In this document: in pieces, positions 12,976-43,161 of the stretch
Numbering within the stretch: the stretch's first letter is position 1
How the letters are laid out: every line of letters starts with the position of its first letter
Source: Polyodon spathula
Lineage: Eukaryota; Chordata; Actinopteri; Acipenseriformes; Polyodontidae
DNA length: 64,000 nt
NCBI RefSeq assembly: GCF_017654505.1
Contig: NC_054549.1
Span: 28,259,647 to 28,323,646, forward strand
Direction of reading: 5' to 3'
Made by a program: the position numbers and the translations under genes
Notes under the pieces: generated by a model
What the model was told of the DNA's origin: nothing
The model's database searches: none
What the model saw: the letters and a program-made list of their open reading frames with translations, nothing else

Positions 12976-14505
12976 TTAATTGATTTTAGAATGCATAGCC
13001 TCAGTGCTAAAAACGAGTTGTCACTTTTTGGGCCACACGTGTTCTTGCCTTTAAGGACAATAGATCTTCCACAAAACTTACAATGGGGCACATTGTTCTG
13101 TCTCTAAACAAAAAACGTTCCTGGTATATCACCTCAGGTTAGGTATGCCCCAGCTGGCTCCTTCTAATACCCTACAAGGCTGTAATAGCCTTTATTAGAA
13201 GTAATGGTGTTATAAATTATGGCCCAATGGGTTGAGATGGATGAAATAAACAATAATTCAGTCTGAATAATACGTGTTATTAGGTCCCTGAACAAATGTT
13301 TAAATATTTCCAACACAAAATACAAAATGCCACTAGGTGTCGCTTTTCGTGCACACAGCTTCACATAGTGATCAGTGGAATACAACTTCAAAATACTGTG
13401 TTATTACTAAGTCAAACAATATTATTGTGCCAGAAAGGTTATGGTCTGGAACAGAGAACCATTGTGGAAAAGTTTACTTGGAAACGACATAACAGATAGC
13501 GTCAATTTCCAATAGGGCCCAAAAGACTGCTTTAAAAATAAACTTACACCAGCAATAATGTTACTGCCCCCACTTTCTTCTGTTAAAGATCTCTTGGTTC
13601 ATTGCTTGCATTTGATACATTTACAATAAGACAATACTGTCAAAGTAAAGGTTGCTGCTACATCCTGGTACTAAGTCACTTCATGCTCTGTACCTAAGTA
13701 TTACACCAATAGTCTAGTGTCAGGGGATATGCCTTGCTATACAGAAAGTTGGATATTCTATCATTCTACTTGAAAACCCCTATACATAAACAGCAAAGGG
13801 AAACCAGAGATAATGCAGCATATGCCAAGAAAAAGGTAAGTAAATGGATTATAAAATTTTAGTTTTAGATGCTATGCCAAACAAGAGATGTAAAAAAAAA
13901 AAAAAAAAAAAAAAAAGAAAATGCAGATTTTATATGTAATGTATTATTAGCGTAATTGGCAGGATATAGTAATTTGGTTTTACATACACAAGTTGCCTTC
14001 CTTTTAAACCTGGTTGGTATTTGTGATTTGGTGAAACCTGTTATTTTATAGAGCGCTGCAGTAGGTTTATCCAGCAGGGTTATCATTGCAGGATAAAACT
14101 CTGATTAACACTTTGATATGTATTCTGTTAACTATAAAGCCTGTATCTCCTACCTGACCGTGGTGTCTTTGAGCTTATTGACAGTATTATGGCTGGCGTT
14201 TATTCCAGGTACCACACCCATCACTGCTTGAGGCTAATAATCTCTTAACCACACCCTTTGCAGGAGTAGGGCAGCTATGGCCAACAATTTTGCATCATCT
14301 AGAATTTTAGGATTGAGACATAATATAAGAAATAAACTATATGATCATAATTTAGATATTTTATTTAACATCATGTTATCAAAGAAACTATAAAATTATA
14401 TTGCAAAAGTCTATCTGAAGCCATTAGTAATACAATATTTCATGTTCTGTTAAAAGCGGCAGTTATCAACGATATTTTTCAATTGTATACTGCAATATAA
14501 TTCTT

Positions 14506-14542
<37 letters not shown>

Positions 14543-17469
14543 TAAAAATCCGTAACAATGAATGGATATCTAGCAAAATTAATGATCTCTTCATTTTAGG
14601 AATATTCCAACTTGTTCCATACTATAGGTCTATAAAATTAATATGATTATATTTACTGTACATAAGTTGCCTAAGTACAGGCATTTCCTAGCACTGAATT
14701 ATTTTCATTTACAAAATTAAGTTAATTGAAACTGTCATCACCTTAGAAATTCATTACAGCGCTACTCCAGCTGAGTGGACATCAAAGTCAATTTTCAAGG
14801 CTTAAGGTTAGGTAACTGTCAGGTTATTTGAGACTGTATTGCACTTTTATTAAGCAGGAATTGCAATAAGATAGTTCATTGATCTATAATACTTATTGAA
14901 TATGACATAAAACTAATTATCAAAAATCCTTGGGTACTGCTAGCTGCTTAAAGACAGTTGTAGAAGTGTCCACTGTGCCTGAAACTTGCAGGGAGGGTGG
15001 ATAGAGAAGAGATGACAGGAGTAGATTAAAACACTGTATCGTTTTAACAAGGGGAACAAATAGTAATTTAAAAAAAAGTAGTTAAAAAGTTATTTTCATG
15101 ACTCACAGCGCTAAACGCTTTTTATCATGTTATTTTATTTTAATTGTTTTAGAATATGCTGTTTAATCTTTATTATGGGAAAGCGTTAACAGTTGCTTAT
15201 GTATTAGCTAATTAGTATCAAAGTGAATTCGTCTAATGACTCGGTACCAGGTTTGGCTCAAAACTGATGCTGAAAAACAAGTTTTCTTACTGTGGTCTTG
15301 GATGTCGCTTTAATTTAATAATGAAAATACAAACAATAAGTAAAAAATAAGCAGATGGGATCTTTAATAATCTTTTTCTAGAAATGTTCAACAAACCAGT
15401 TTATCAGTTCATTATTATAACACACGCTAACCCCCTCCCCCCCAACCACCAACCTCACCCCCACAAAACAAAAACACTACTCAATGCATGCTGTCATGTT
15501 ACTCTGATTGCATCCAGAATCAACATCTGTATTGTTACTACACATGGGAAATACAGGGACTGCAGATAATGAGGAGTCTTTTCATTCACTGATTTAGTCT
15601 GGGTCTTCAGTTAGCTATGTGCTTCACTTGTCTGAAATCTGAGCTGGAGTGACTGGCTTTTCACCAATTCTACAGCAATTCCCTCTCATTAACATTTCAC
15701 AGGGTCCAAATCTGTCTGATGAGGAAAGGAACCATAAAAGAACACACGATTCTTATCACTGCCAAGCAACAGAGACATGTATTTTGTATTAAGATTTATT
15801 TGAAAAAAAAAAAAAAATTCACAGGGCTCAAGGTTGATACATGTCACACAATTGTTACTTTAATCAAATATTTCATAGTCCGAGGACTCAAAAAACATCA
15901 TTCCTCTATAGCAACATCCTAATCCTCAACCTATTAAGGGGAATATCTTGGGAAGAATATGGTGTTGCCAATTCAAAGTTATTGCACCTTTTAAATGTTG
16001 GAATGACATACAGTATACCTGCAGTATATGTACAGTCAAACCCATTTAATATCAGCTTATAATCAGAATCAAACTGAAGTCAATGCTTCTTTTAATATCA
16101 CACTTTTATCAGCCATAAATCAGATTTCCACCCCACGTAATATCACTTTGGAAAATAAAAGCATGGTTTTGAAAGTCCCATTACAGTTTTGAAAAGTTCT
16201 ACTATAGCAGCATAATAAAAGCATTTATTATACAACTGTGTTGTACAGTTTAGAATTTATTTATTTATTTTTTTAATTAAAGGAAGCCGATTGTAATTGG
16301 TATCTCTACCTGCATTAACTACATTTAAAGTTCCACAGCAAAATAGGTGTGTTTGTATTAACATTATTATGTGTTTTAATGCTTATTTTACCAGGTAACT
16401 GAAGAACTCCTAATAGTGATATTAAAATGGCTTGACTGTACTTATCACCATGGACATTTTTTATCTAATGACTGGAGTCATTTGATTGTGTGTGTGTTTT
16501 TTCCTCCCAGGACAGGTCCCTAATGCCATCTCCCGCTTACAGTGCTTGTGGTGGTCGTTCCCCTTTCCCTAGTACCTGAGGAAGATGGTCCTCAACACCA
16601 CCATGAACTATGGCCAAGATGGTTAAGCTATATTTTAAATCTGAGCAGAATTCTAAACTAAATCTCCCTTAGATCACACTGCCACCCACAATACTGATTA
16701 TAGTGATAGTACTGTGGATAATCACAAAGATCTGGATCCAGGCCCAAGCAAATATGAGTGGGCAATGAACATCCAATATAGCAGCTCTCTTGATACCATG
16801 ATCACCCCATTGACCCTGTTTTTACAGAAATATAATCATGCTTCTGTAGTTCAAGAATAAGAATGCACCCGTCTTCTGCATCATAACAGGAGCCAATAGC
16901 AAAGTTTATACTGTGAATCTCATCCATCTTCTAAATAGAAATCAAACAATGCAATAAAGCATTACCATGAAATATATTAAAAAAAACATTTAATTGAATA
17001 GGAGTCCCATTCTTTAGGGCAGAGTTCCAAATGATGATGCAAATTAGACCTACTAAAAAACACACCTGGTTTGCTACACAATGAAACCAGCCGAAGTTCG
17101 GGCTCACCTTTCTCCTAAGAACTTCTACAGCAGACAGGCACAGATTAGACTGTTGCAAATCTAAATGGGAATGTGTATGCACAAAAATGCACAGTTCCTA
17201 AACTTTTTTCTTTTTCCAGCTGTTAAGAAAGCCAATGCACTAATGTGTGTTATGAATCACAGGCCAGCAAACTCGGATGGCATCTCTTTAGAGACAGGAA
17301 GCTCCGAGATGGGGGAACATGTATGTTCATGAATGGATTTATAAAATCCTATACAGGTTCTTCTAACATTCCATGACTGAAATTGTCTGCGGTGAAAACA
17401 AGGCCAGGGGGAGGTCTCCCGTCCCAACCTCCTCGGTCTTCCCCCAGTGCTTGCAGGTTACAAGTAGTT
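12976..17469. other. CHCHD6-TPRA1 intergenic region and TPRA1 3' UTR
   Basis: No protein-coding exon is recognised. Long A runs lie at 13,892-13,916 and 14,511-14,539. Part of the right end is the 3' UTR of TPRA1, which is read leftwards from 17,469. A candidate ATTAAA poly(A) signal on the minus strand lies at 16,989-16,994, about 480 bases past the stop; other TTTATT/TTTAAT hexamers make this uncertain. Confidence 0.45.
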
Positions 17470-23687
<6,218 letters not shown>

Positions 23688-26600
23688 CCTGCTGCAGACC
23701 TACAACACAAAAGCATCCGATATATCACTGGGATCAAAACACTGATCCCGACTTTCCAGCATCCAATCAGGAAACAACAGAGTTCAACAAAATTAACTTG
23801 GTATCTGCTGTTTTAATTGAATGAATATCCATGGAGACAGGTGATACAGTGGAGGTGGCCACTCATACCTTTTAGTTGGAAAACATTCATCCATTTGTGA
23901 TTGACACAAGAAAATAACTTAATTCACATATGTCACTGAGACATGCCGTGTATTGAATTACATTATCACAATGTTGTGACATCATTGCTTGATACACAGC
24001 ACCTGTATCCCTTTACCATGGAACAGACACCACACTGGCTGATCTATTAAAGACAGTCTCATTTTCTGATCCAGTAATGCAGGATTCTTTTTTTTGCAAT
24101 ACTATCTGTTTTGCTTGTATGGAGTGGTGGACATCTTAAAACTACACTTGAAAGTAGAAATGTAGAACGAACTTTTGAATTTCTCCTGTCATTCTATTTG
24201 CTGAAAGTTTCAGAGCGATAGAATAGCTTTTCTAGTACAAGACGAAAGTAAATTGTCAAATTCTAGGATTGAACAACAGGAAGATAATTCGAACATTGTT
24301 CTTTTGGTTCCTCTTGTTAAATGTGCTACATAATTGTTCATGTTTGCATGCAGTAGTCTCCTGGTAGCTCATTTGGTCCTTACTGTTTATGGCAATGCAT
24401 GTAATATAATGAAGTAAACCATGTATACACAATAAAATTAAATAAAATCTTCTCTCAGACAAAACAAACAACCGCCAATGTCCCCGGTTACGCTCAATAC
24501 AAATAAGGTGCAACTGCAGTCTGGAATTTGTGACTGGTCTCCAAATGGAAGGTGGGGGTGGTACTAAAGGTCATTTGATATTCAGCATTACTAAATAAAA
24601 ACAGATTTTCATTGTGTCCTGTGCAATCAGAAAGAAAGGAACACATCAACATTTTGAGTGTTGTTTGCCGTACACTCAAAAAGCAACACCTCTGTAAAGC
24701 CACTGCAGATAAATGTGATCTGGCATTTTAAATGTAACTTACTGAATTTTCTGTTTCAATATCGCTATAATATACATCGCGGTCCTGGAATATATATTCA
24801 AAAAATATGTAGCACTTCCCACAGCTACTTCTGTTTACTGACATTGGTGAGCATATTATCATGGGAATGGTCACAAAAAACAACTGCCATATCAAACACC
24901 GCCCCCGACCCCCGTTACAAACACTGCTCGTCTTTAAAACTGAAAAGCTTGATCTGAATTGTGTTTTGTCTATGAACGCTGCACTAATGCTTGCAAATAG
25001 CTAACAAAACATCAAATAGCTTAAAAAAAAACAAAAAAAAACCCCTCCACTCTCAAATAAAAAAAACGTGCGGCTCAAAAGATTACAGTAATCCCACCGA
25101 TTCCAAATACATCTTGACTAGAACCAGTACGTCCACTGCCAAAGAACACCCCCCCCAAAAAATGCTAATACTAGTAAACATCAGCGCTGAACTTAAGATA
25201 GTTAAACATTTATGCTAGTGCCACTATCTGGCAACATCTACCAAACATACTGTATAACATGTAGTGGATCACCGCTTTCTCACATCAATTATGTAATCAT
25301 TTAATAATAATATCCATGTATTCGGTAATTGTTCGCTTGGAAATGCTAAATATTTCAATCGGGATAAACCCTGGGTACTACATGCATACAGTCAGTGTGG
25401 AAGTCGTGAAACCATCCATAAACCATCAAGTTGTTTTTTTTGTTTGTTTTTTCTCTTATTATTTTTGATAATTTGAAACCGATTGAGGTTTCGATCCACT
25501 AGTAATATTTGTGAATAATACTCACAAAACCGTAACTGTCACCTCACAGATGTGGGGAGATGACTCCTCCGTCGAGTGCATTAAAATCAAGAATTCCTGG
25601 TATTTGTTTATTAAAATAAGAGTTTAAAAAAAAAAAAAAAAAAAAATCTGTCACCTGACTGTGGAATTCTCGCTCTTTCTCGTTTCCTTTTCCCTTTCTC
25701 TTAAAGCAGGAGAACTTCCTTTGCGAGACCACCTAGGGAGTGTCTAAAAACAACCACAACCAACAGAAATGACAGTTGTAACACAGCACGATATTAAAAT
25801 TACACATCGATAAATAAACACTTGCATCCAAAAACACAACCATTACTAAAATATTGTTTTTTGTTGTTTTGTTTTTTTTTTTTTTTTTTTTAGGGGGCAC
25901 ATGATAAAAATGTTGTAGGTTTGACCCGCTGTATTGTAATTTTACGATATATAGTTTAATTTGATATAACATTATTCCTGCAAGAAAAAAATGTTTTAAG
26001 TATTACGTAAGAATATATTTCACCTAAAGTTTAAGTTACATTCTTTATTTCGTTTTTACATTGGTAAAAAGGTCGGATTATATTCTCCTAAATAATTATA
26101 TTTAGCAGCCAGTCGTTAGTTAATATATTGTAATTGTTTTTATGTGATAGATAGTTAAGATCATACACAGTTTTTTTTTTTTTGTTTGTGTGTTTGTTTT
26201 GTTAAATGTTGTTTAAGGTCTTTACGCACGATCCCTTGTGCTCAGAATGCAACGCAAAGCAAGACTGACAGTCCAACAGCCCAGTCTTAATTAAATGTAA
26301 CCCATGCTGCGCGTCATGTTTTGACTCTGAACCAATTATATTGAGTCTGGCTAAACGCAGAGATTATATAAGAGCATTGCTTTACATTCATTAATTCTTA
26401 CAATTTGAAAGTATGGAAGGGTCCGTATTAGTTTAGCGCCACAATAGACTGAAACAATTGTTACTAGCACCCACCATCTAGCCCAGCTTATATATAGGAG
26501 TGTATACTCTATATAACATATACTTTATTACAATTATTCTATTATTTTCCTTGTCCATTGTATCTATCTTGTCGCGCCATTAAAACAGTGCACCACGAAT

Positions 26601-26939
26601 AACCACCTACTGTTGCATGTATACCGCGCGTGTTTTTGGCTCCCTTGCTTTTTCTAGGGGCTTTATCTAACTGAATTGGAATAATGTAGCACAAGGGCAC
26701 CATATTTGTGCTATGTACATATTTGTAAAAAATGACAATGCACCACAGCGTGATCATGCTTGTTCAGTTATATTACATTTGACAGAAATTTGGCAGGATG
26801 TTTCTTTGAAACAAAGAAAAGCCAGCATTAAGCATTCGACAATGTTAAAAAGTTCATGTCGTTTAACACAGCACTAAGCATGCACCTGCCCTCCTGCATT
26901 TGTGGGTCCCTTGAGTTTGCGTCATTAATATTTATAAGC
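23688..26939. other. TPRA1 5' intron(s)/UTR and shared TPRA1-MCM2 upstream interval
   Basis: No coding exon is recognised. The TPRA1 coding start exon opens with an AG acceptor at 23,700-23,701, so a non-coding first exon and the TPRA1 promoter must lie to the right, somewhere before the MCM2 promoter; I could not place them. Poly-A/T runs occur at about 25,625-25,646 and 25,871-25,890. CCAAT-type sequence is present near 26,331-26,336. The rest is AT-rich without clear structure. Confidence 0.5.
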
Positions 26940-27092
26940 CGTGGGCCAATAGAAGGCAAAAGCGAAGGTTCATATATAAATATTCATAAGATTTCGCGGG
27001 CTTTGGATGGTCACGTGGGAGTTTCGCGCGAAAAAGCTGAAAAAATCAGTTTCCTACACACCGGAATACAGACAAGAAGCAGGCGCTGCAGA
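26940..27092 (+). promoter_or_regulatory. MCM2 promoter with E2F, E-box and CCAAT elements
   Basis: Upstream of the MCM2 ATG: CCAAT box at 26,946-26,950; TATATAAA at 26,973-26,980; E2F-type TTTCGCGGG at 26,992-27,000; CACGTG E-box at 27,012-27,017; and a perfect 12-bp palindrome TTTCGCGCGAAA at 27,022-27,033, an overlapping two-sided E2F site. Paired E2F sites are typical of MCM and other G1/S genes, so cell-cycle control is the natural inference. CpG density rises here against an AT-rich background. Which element sets the start site is not determined. Confidence 0.85.
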
Positions 27093-36835
<9,743 letters not shown>

Positions 36836-37880
36836 AGCCCTGGGCCGAGCCACCAAGCTGCCTTGGAACTGCACACTGCTGGATACCAAACTGCCTATGG
36901 GCCGTGACACAAGTGACTGAAAACTGAGTACCAAGCACTGGCGGCAAGAAAAGAAACCGCTGAAGCCTCTTACTTGCTTTAACTACTGGTTACAAATGTA
37001 TTTTTTGGAACAGTTTTTTTGTTTAAGTCAGAGGGATACTGACATCGTCCTTAAAGGACTTTCATAAGGTAAATGAGTATGAACATATTTTCAGTTTCAG
37101 GAATTGAAAAAACTGTCCTGCATATAGAAGTGAGTTTATTAATTGCATGAATGTATGCAGTGAGAGACCTCACATGTCTGTTCCTCCCCTTTTGTATCCT
37201 TGTGGATTTTCATCAAGTTGTAAGTTTGAAATGATTTAGTAATGCTCTGTAACTTGAGTAGAGCACCCTTCTTGGACAGTGGAATTTTACCTTCTAGTGG
37301 CCTGATTGGATCTTCATGCTAAATGAAAAGTTAGATCTTAATACCCATATTTATGAGACAACCTAACCACTAGTTTTGAGGTGCATTTCCTAAACTGCTT
37401 CTGCACAAGGTGGCTTTTAACTCCTCTTGACTGGGAAATTTGCCATTTTACCATCGCCTTTTAAAGATGAGTTGCTGTTATGCTGACTATATACAATATA
37501 CTTTTTGTTATTCAATGTGATTCAATTTTCCTGCCCTTGGACTGTTCTTCTCTTTCTGGTTTTCAACTGTTTGCGTGTCAAGGCATATAAAGTTTTGAAA
37601 TGTAGTGACTTGCAAAAGAAATGCTGCTGCATTTACTGCAATTAAGTAAAATGTAGCTTGCAGAATTTAAAAGTGAAAAAAGTAGAAGTGACTTGAGCAT
37701 TGAATGCTTGTATCTGTATTTTCCACAGATAGGTATTACGTATTTGTGCAGAGAATATCTGCATTTTATAAGAAATTTGGGGTATGAGAATACAGTATGT
37801 TTTTGTGTAATGTATTTTTGTGTGCTGTATTTGCATTGTTCTGTAATAAAGACTGTTAATAAAGTTGTGCTTTTCCAAAC
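36836..37880 (+). other. MCM2 3' UTR
   Basis: Runs from the TAA stop at 36,833-36,835 to just past the poly(A) signals. It is about 1 kb, AT-rich, with no conserved coding frame. Confidence 0.75.
37845..37863 (+). terminator. MCM2 tandem poly(A) signals
   Basis: Two AATAAA hexamers at 37,845-37,850 and 37,858-37,863, followed by a GTTGTGCTTTTCC stretch that can serve as the downstream GU/U-rich element. Cleavage probably falls near 37,875-37,890. Confidence 0.8.
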
Positions 37881-40072
37881 AAGGAGTTTGGTATCTTCCT
37901 TGGTTTTTCAGTCCCAAACAAGTTAAATCATTTGATTCACTTGAGCCACATTGCCATCAGTGCCTACACTCATTTGAAAGCAGTTCTGCCTGTTTACATC
38001 ATAGGAATTAAATCAATTGGTGAACTGGGACTCTGTTCACTCAGGATTGTGGGCTGGCAGAAATTGGGTTTCCAAACGCTTTGATAAAGGAAACAAACTA
38101 ATGTAAGCATTGTGTCTGTCTTCTTTTATTTCAACATACAGGTGCTGCAAATTAAATTGTATTCCCTGGCAGTTCTGAATTATTATTTTTTTTTTTTTTT
38201 TTTATTGAAATAAGATGTCACCTACTTTCTGGATTTTTCTTTGGTGGTGGGACAGACTGCACAAATCGGAGTAATACATTTAGTTAAGCAAGGAGAAAAC
38301 AAAGCACGAAAGCACTGGTGGAGTGTTAAAAGAGCAGAGTGGGCTATAGGGTGAAGGTAGGTGTAGCCATGCATGGCTTATCTGAGATCATGCCCTGGAC
38401 TTTTTAAATTCATTACATTCCCCTCATGTTGAGTTCCAAATGGGGTTCAAAACTGCAGTATACTCTGCAAAGCGTGCCTAGGCTTTATTGCAGGAGTTTG
38501 AACACGACTGAACAGAGTACTTATTGGGAAACAATGGAATGACAAGTAAGCTGTTTTCAGATAAGTGGTTTTGGTAAGATTGAAACATTCTTGTTTTTTT
38601 CCATGTGTATCTAAGCAGTTCCATTTGTGCAATTTTGCTTATTTTAAGGTACATTGTCATACTTTGCATCCATCTTCAACAGTATCATCTTGTTTTAATA
38701 TCGATCAAATCTTCTGATGCTAAACATACTGAAGACTGAAGTTGTTTAATGATAAAAAGTGGATGCAAAGCAGGGAACTTGACCTCAAAATTAAACAAGT
38801 GGAACAGGATTCTATACACACAGGTGGGGAGCATGAATATTGCAATAGACAAGATCATTTCTGCAAATAAATTCTACAGTAGTTCTATTAAAGGTAAAAT
38901 AACTTCCATAGTAAATATTTAATTTCTGTCCCTAAATTAATTTACACCCCTGTATCTAATGAGTGGACACAGTTTGCCCTTTTGTGGCCATTGGTTGAAG
39001 GAGTTTCTGTTGCTATGAAAATAGACAGGGCTTTGGATGACCACATGTAAATTATTCACAATTGAAGTAGTCTGAATTCTTTTGTGACTTGCACTTGTTT
39101 TAGATGCTCTGTAATAATTATATGAAAATGTCTGGGAGCAGGAGAACTTATTTTAATTACTTTTCTTTCTCTTTCTTGTCTGCCTTGTGTTGTTGTTTTG
39201 GCTTGCACGTCCGAAGGCCCTAGTTTGGGTAATGGCAGCCTCCCAAATTGTAACGCTTCGTCAATGAAGGGTTTTGTTTAAGGCCAGGAGCCTCATCTTG
39301 ATTCTGCTCCAATGAATAACTGTACTCTAAAAAGAGTGCCTTAGTGCCCAGTGTGTTACATTTCTAAACCACATGTTTGCTTTCCCCTGTTCAGTAAACT
39401 GACTTAATAGAAGATGGTCTGACAGGATTTTATTTTTTTAATGTAAGCATGATGCTATCTTTGTATCTTTTATATTTTGTCACATAGATTTCTTTTCCCC
39501 ACAAGCTTTGGGTCTATCAAATCCATAACTATAGCAAACAAACTGAACTGTCAATTTGCTGCTTTCTGTTAATGTGCACTATACAATCACGCTTGTTTGT
39601 TGGACAATGTGACTTCAATTTTTTTTTTTTCTGTTTCATTGTGGTAATAGTGAGTTGCAGTTCAAAGGTCACATTGTCACGTGATTTCAATGAAATTAAG
39701 AAGCCTGTTATACAGTATATGCATGCACTGGTCTGCTTCAGCGACAGAATAGTGAACTCAGCTGCAGCCCATAATACTCACTGTGATAAATCTTAGAAAA
39801 GAACCACATTGAATGCTAAAGTGGACAAAAACAGTCAGGTCCAATTTTTACTAAATTTGAGCATGATTTAAATGTATGATAAATAAAGTGTAGTTTTATA
39901 AATGTGTTACATTTATACATAAACATTCACGTCAGAAGTATCAAAGCTCTATGATTTCTTTTAATGCACAGTATTGTGAAACATTTTGAAAAATATTGTG
40001 AAAAAATACCACTTTTATAAATGGGAAAACATATCCGTATTTATGGATATAGTTCTAAATATTTGGCAATAT

Positions 40073-40180
40073 AGTGTGTGTGTGTGTATGTATATATAAC
40101 TAATATATATATATATATATAGATATATATATATATATATATATGCTTATATATAATTATATATATAATATATATATATT
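40073..40180. repeat. (GT)n/(AT)n simple repeat
   Basis: A short GT run leads into an interrupted AT repeat in the MCM2-PODXL2 spacer. Confidence 0.9.
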
Positions 40181-40825
40181 TGGTACAATATACTGTGATA
40201 AATGAACAGATTTTAAATATAATTCAATATTTATATACAATTTTTTGGCAAAGGTTAATCTTTCTTGTCTAGTCAGTAACTCTTAAATTTCATAAGAAAT
40301 TGTCCCCTATTTGTTTACTTGTCCAGAGGCAACCTCTAAAAGCATTAACAGACGCAGAATATGAATGGTTTCTCCTCACCACAACATGACATATCGAATC
40401 ATGCTGTCAAGGTGAAGAAACGTTGACTTAAATACAGCAGGAGTGAAATTAAAGTTGTGGCGTTCCAGTGATCTGCAAGACCATTACTTTTTTTTTTTTT
40501 TATTTGCCAAGAAGAGCTGAAGGGTGTTAATTGCTGATGCTAGTCTTTGGAGGCTGCTGCAGGCTGGGCCATGTGTCAGTCCTGAGAGAGACACACACAG
40601 CAGCTTTGCAAAGCATCAGCAAAAATAGAGAGTATGTTCATAAAGAACACTGTATGAAAAATGAAGCGGGCTTGACACCTCGAAACATTTATAGCACAAA
40701 AAATATCTCCTCATTTTATGTAACTAATTTCCAATACATTTCCTGATGGTATTGCTGATTATAGGTTGTGCCTGTTCAGTGGTTCTGTTAATCCTGTATT
40801 AATTTATTATAATTTTTCTCTATAT

Positions 40826-40930
40826 CTGTCTGTGAGATTGTTTGTAAAACTGCCTAGATCTGAACTTCATAATTTCAAATCATGTAACAAAATGACCTAT
40901 CAACTTGGCTGGTCCCACTTCCCCCCCTTG
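40826..40930 (+). repeat. Dispersed repeat family A, copy 1
   Basis: CTGTCTGTGAGATTGTTTGT, then AACTGCCTAGATCTGAAC, TTCAAATCATGTAACAAAAT, GACC and ACTTGGCTGGTCCCACTTCC. The same ordered blocks occur at 58,166-58,275, so this is one member of an interspersed family of at least about 105 bp. No coding potential or tRNA-type promoter is evident. Confidence 0.65.
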
Positions 40931-42970
40931 CTATATATGTAGAGCAGGTTGGGTCAGCAGAGTTGAAAAATCACATTGCCAAAGTGAAAAGAAAGACTAT
41001 ACACCTTACTTGTCACACACTTCCAGTTATTACTGGCTGAACAGTTATGAAACTCACTGGAGACACAGAACATATTTTTTGCTGGCAATGGCTGCTGAGA
41101 GGTAGAGTTCCTAAGAACTTCCAATCACTGTGTCTCCTGTGAGTCAGATTATTAGATTACTCTCCTGTGAGTCCAAGTTGAACTATTTTATTGTATACTT
41201 CCCAATTACCTGTGCACGATTTTCATCTTTATTTAAGACTGCTTTGTCCCAAGAGCCTGTTCATTTCTATAGTAAAATAGGAATCTCGGGTGAATGTTTA
41301 CTATATTCTTCCTCACTGGAAAAGAAGAGCTTGTTGGCATGCTTACATTCCCTAAATGTACACTGTAAACCTCAAAGTCATTCTAAATAAATTAAATCAA
41401 GTTACATTAACCTAAAAATTCAAATTTTATTCTTAACACGTATCCATTTTAAGTTAGTTAAACATTCAGATTTATTTTAGTTGAGCAAACGTAAAAGGGT
41501 TAAGTAGAATCAGGGGACTAGATTCCCATCAGCCTTGCGGGACTTGTTCAATTTATTTTTGGAATTGTTTGTTGTTTATTGTGTTGTTGTTTTTTGTATA
41601 TGCGGTTGCACAAGTCTGTTGTGTGTGCTTGTCTCTTGTGCCCCAACCTGCTCCCGTACATGTATTCTCTGTGTGTTGTGTGTGGCCACCCCCCACTCCG
41701 TGTTCAGTCTACGTTTGTGACCTCCCTCCCTTCTCCCTTTGTCTACATCTCTGCATCTATCTGGTTCCAGCACTTACAAATGCTGCCATAAGCACATAAC
41801 CAGAATTGCTGCACTGGCAGCGAATAAATTTGCTTCTTGATTGCACACTCTTGATTGCCTCAGATAACGTTGTATTGTTTAATTAAATAAAAATGTCCAA
41901 GCTAACTTGACTATTAAAAAGTAAATCTAACTCAGATGGATTAAGTTACATCAATATACATGCTATGAGTTTAGTCAGCCCCAGAGAAAGTTGTAACAAA
42001 AACTAAATGAGTCGCTAAACTTAATTATATTAAGGCAACAAGCTTACTCTTTTTTTTTTTATTTTGCATAAACTTGACATCAGGGTTTACAGTGTAGTTT
42101 CAGCAGCAGGAGCACAGCTTCATTCTTTTTGTGGCGAGGTTAGAAAGATTGCAATCAAGTTCCAGTGTTGTTGTTTTTTTTCCCCCTTGGGCTAATCAGA
42201 GCTGTCCAAAGACTGAATCGTGAGCCATATATGACTCATTGAACTACACAACATGGCACTTGTAAAGTATCCCATGTAAGGGTTTAATGGTTTTGAAAAG
42301 AGTGCAAAGAAGGCGGCAGTACAATCCAAATACAGCATATTGATGTTTAATTAGCAGAAAACTAGTGAAGCGGTGTCTTAGTTTAGTTGTTTTTAAAAAA
42401 CTTTTTTAGCGATATTATTTATATAAATATGGCCAAAAATCGGACAGCTCTGGCTATGTAAGGTAGCACAACCTATACATAACGGTCTGTGAAAAAATAA
42501 CAAATACAACCACCACAATATAATAAATATATCTATATTGGCTATCAATAAGCTATTCTTTTTTTTAAAGAGTTAAAATACTAAACAAGTCGAAAACAAG
42601 GCAAGAGAATTTGAGTCAAATGTCAAATTGACGTACACGATGTTTAACCCGTCTGTGTCTAGGACCTTGTGGACTGTGGAGCTATCTGGTTCGTTGCAGT
42701 AGGGAGCTTGCAGACACTGCGCAATCATTTCATTTTTTCAAGCATCTTTATGTATTTGCGACCCTCTGAGATACGAAACAAGGGGCGCTTGTAGTAAAAC
42801 GCCAGTGATGCCTTTTCAACTGTAAATGCAACCTACATATTGAATTTGATTATTATACAAGGAAATACCCCTAACTGGTCAATTTTAAGTTTATTTCTTT
42901 TCTTTCTTTTTTTAATCTTTTGTTATGTAGTGGATATTCCGCAGATTTTGTGATGAAGTGATACCAGAGG

Positions 42971-43161
42971 TATATATTTATAGCTGGGCGCATCAATGCA
43001 CACAACTTCCCTCTTAATTTTTACTTAATTTCTTAAAGCGGCCTGGCATTGTATGCAAGGAGCTGGGCATGGACAGATTTGCATCAAGGTGTCCCGAGAT
43101 CAACCGGCTAGCCTGAAGAATTCCTTAAAAGATTTTAAACGAAAACATTGAAATTACAGCA
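42971..43161 (+). promoter_or_regulatory. Putative PODXL2 core promoter and 5' UTR
   Basis: TATATATTTATA at 42,971-42,982 could act as a TATA element; a start some 30 bases on would give a 5' UTR of roughly 150 bases before the ATG at 43,162. Inference from spacing only; no CpG-rich island is seen. Confidence 0.4.

Larger units (their letters stand above)
37881..42960. other. MCM2-PODXL2 intergenic region
   Basis: No gene is recognised. It holds a T run at about 38,187-38,202, an AT-rich simple repeat at 40,073-40,180 and one copy of a dispersed repeat at 40,826-40,930. A pyrimidine-rich, GT-rich stretch lies at 41,560-41,840, ending with GCGAATAAATTTGCTTCTTG; an AATAAA placed like this could belong to a degraded retroelement end, but nothing else supports that. 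Confidence 0.5.

Noticed and set aside
41560..41840. Possible LTR or retroelement end with AATAAA
   Set aside because: No terminal TG..CA, primer site, partner LTR or coding remains; kept only as a remark on the spacer.
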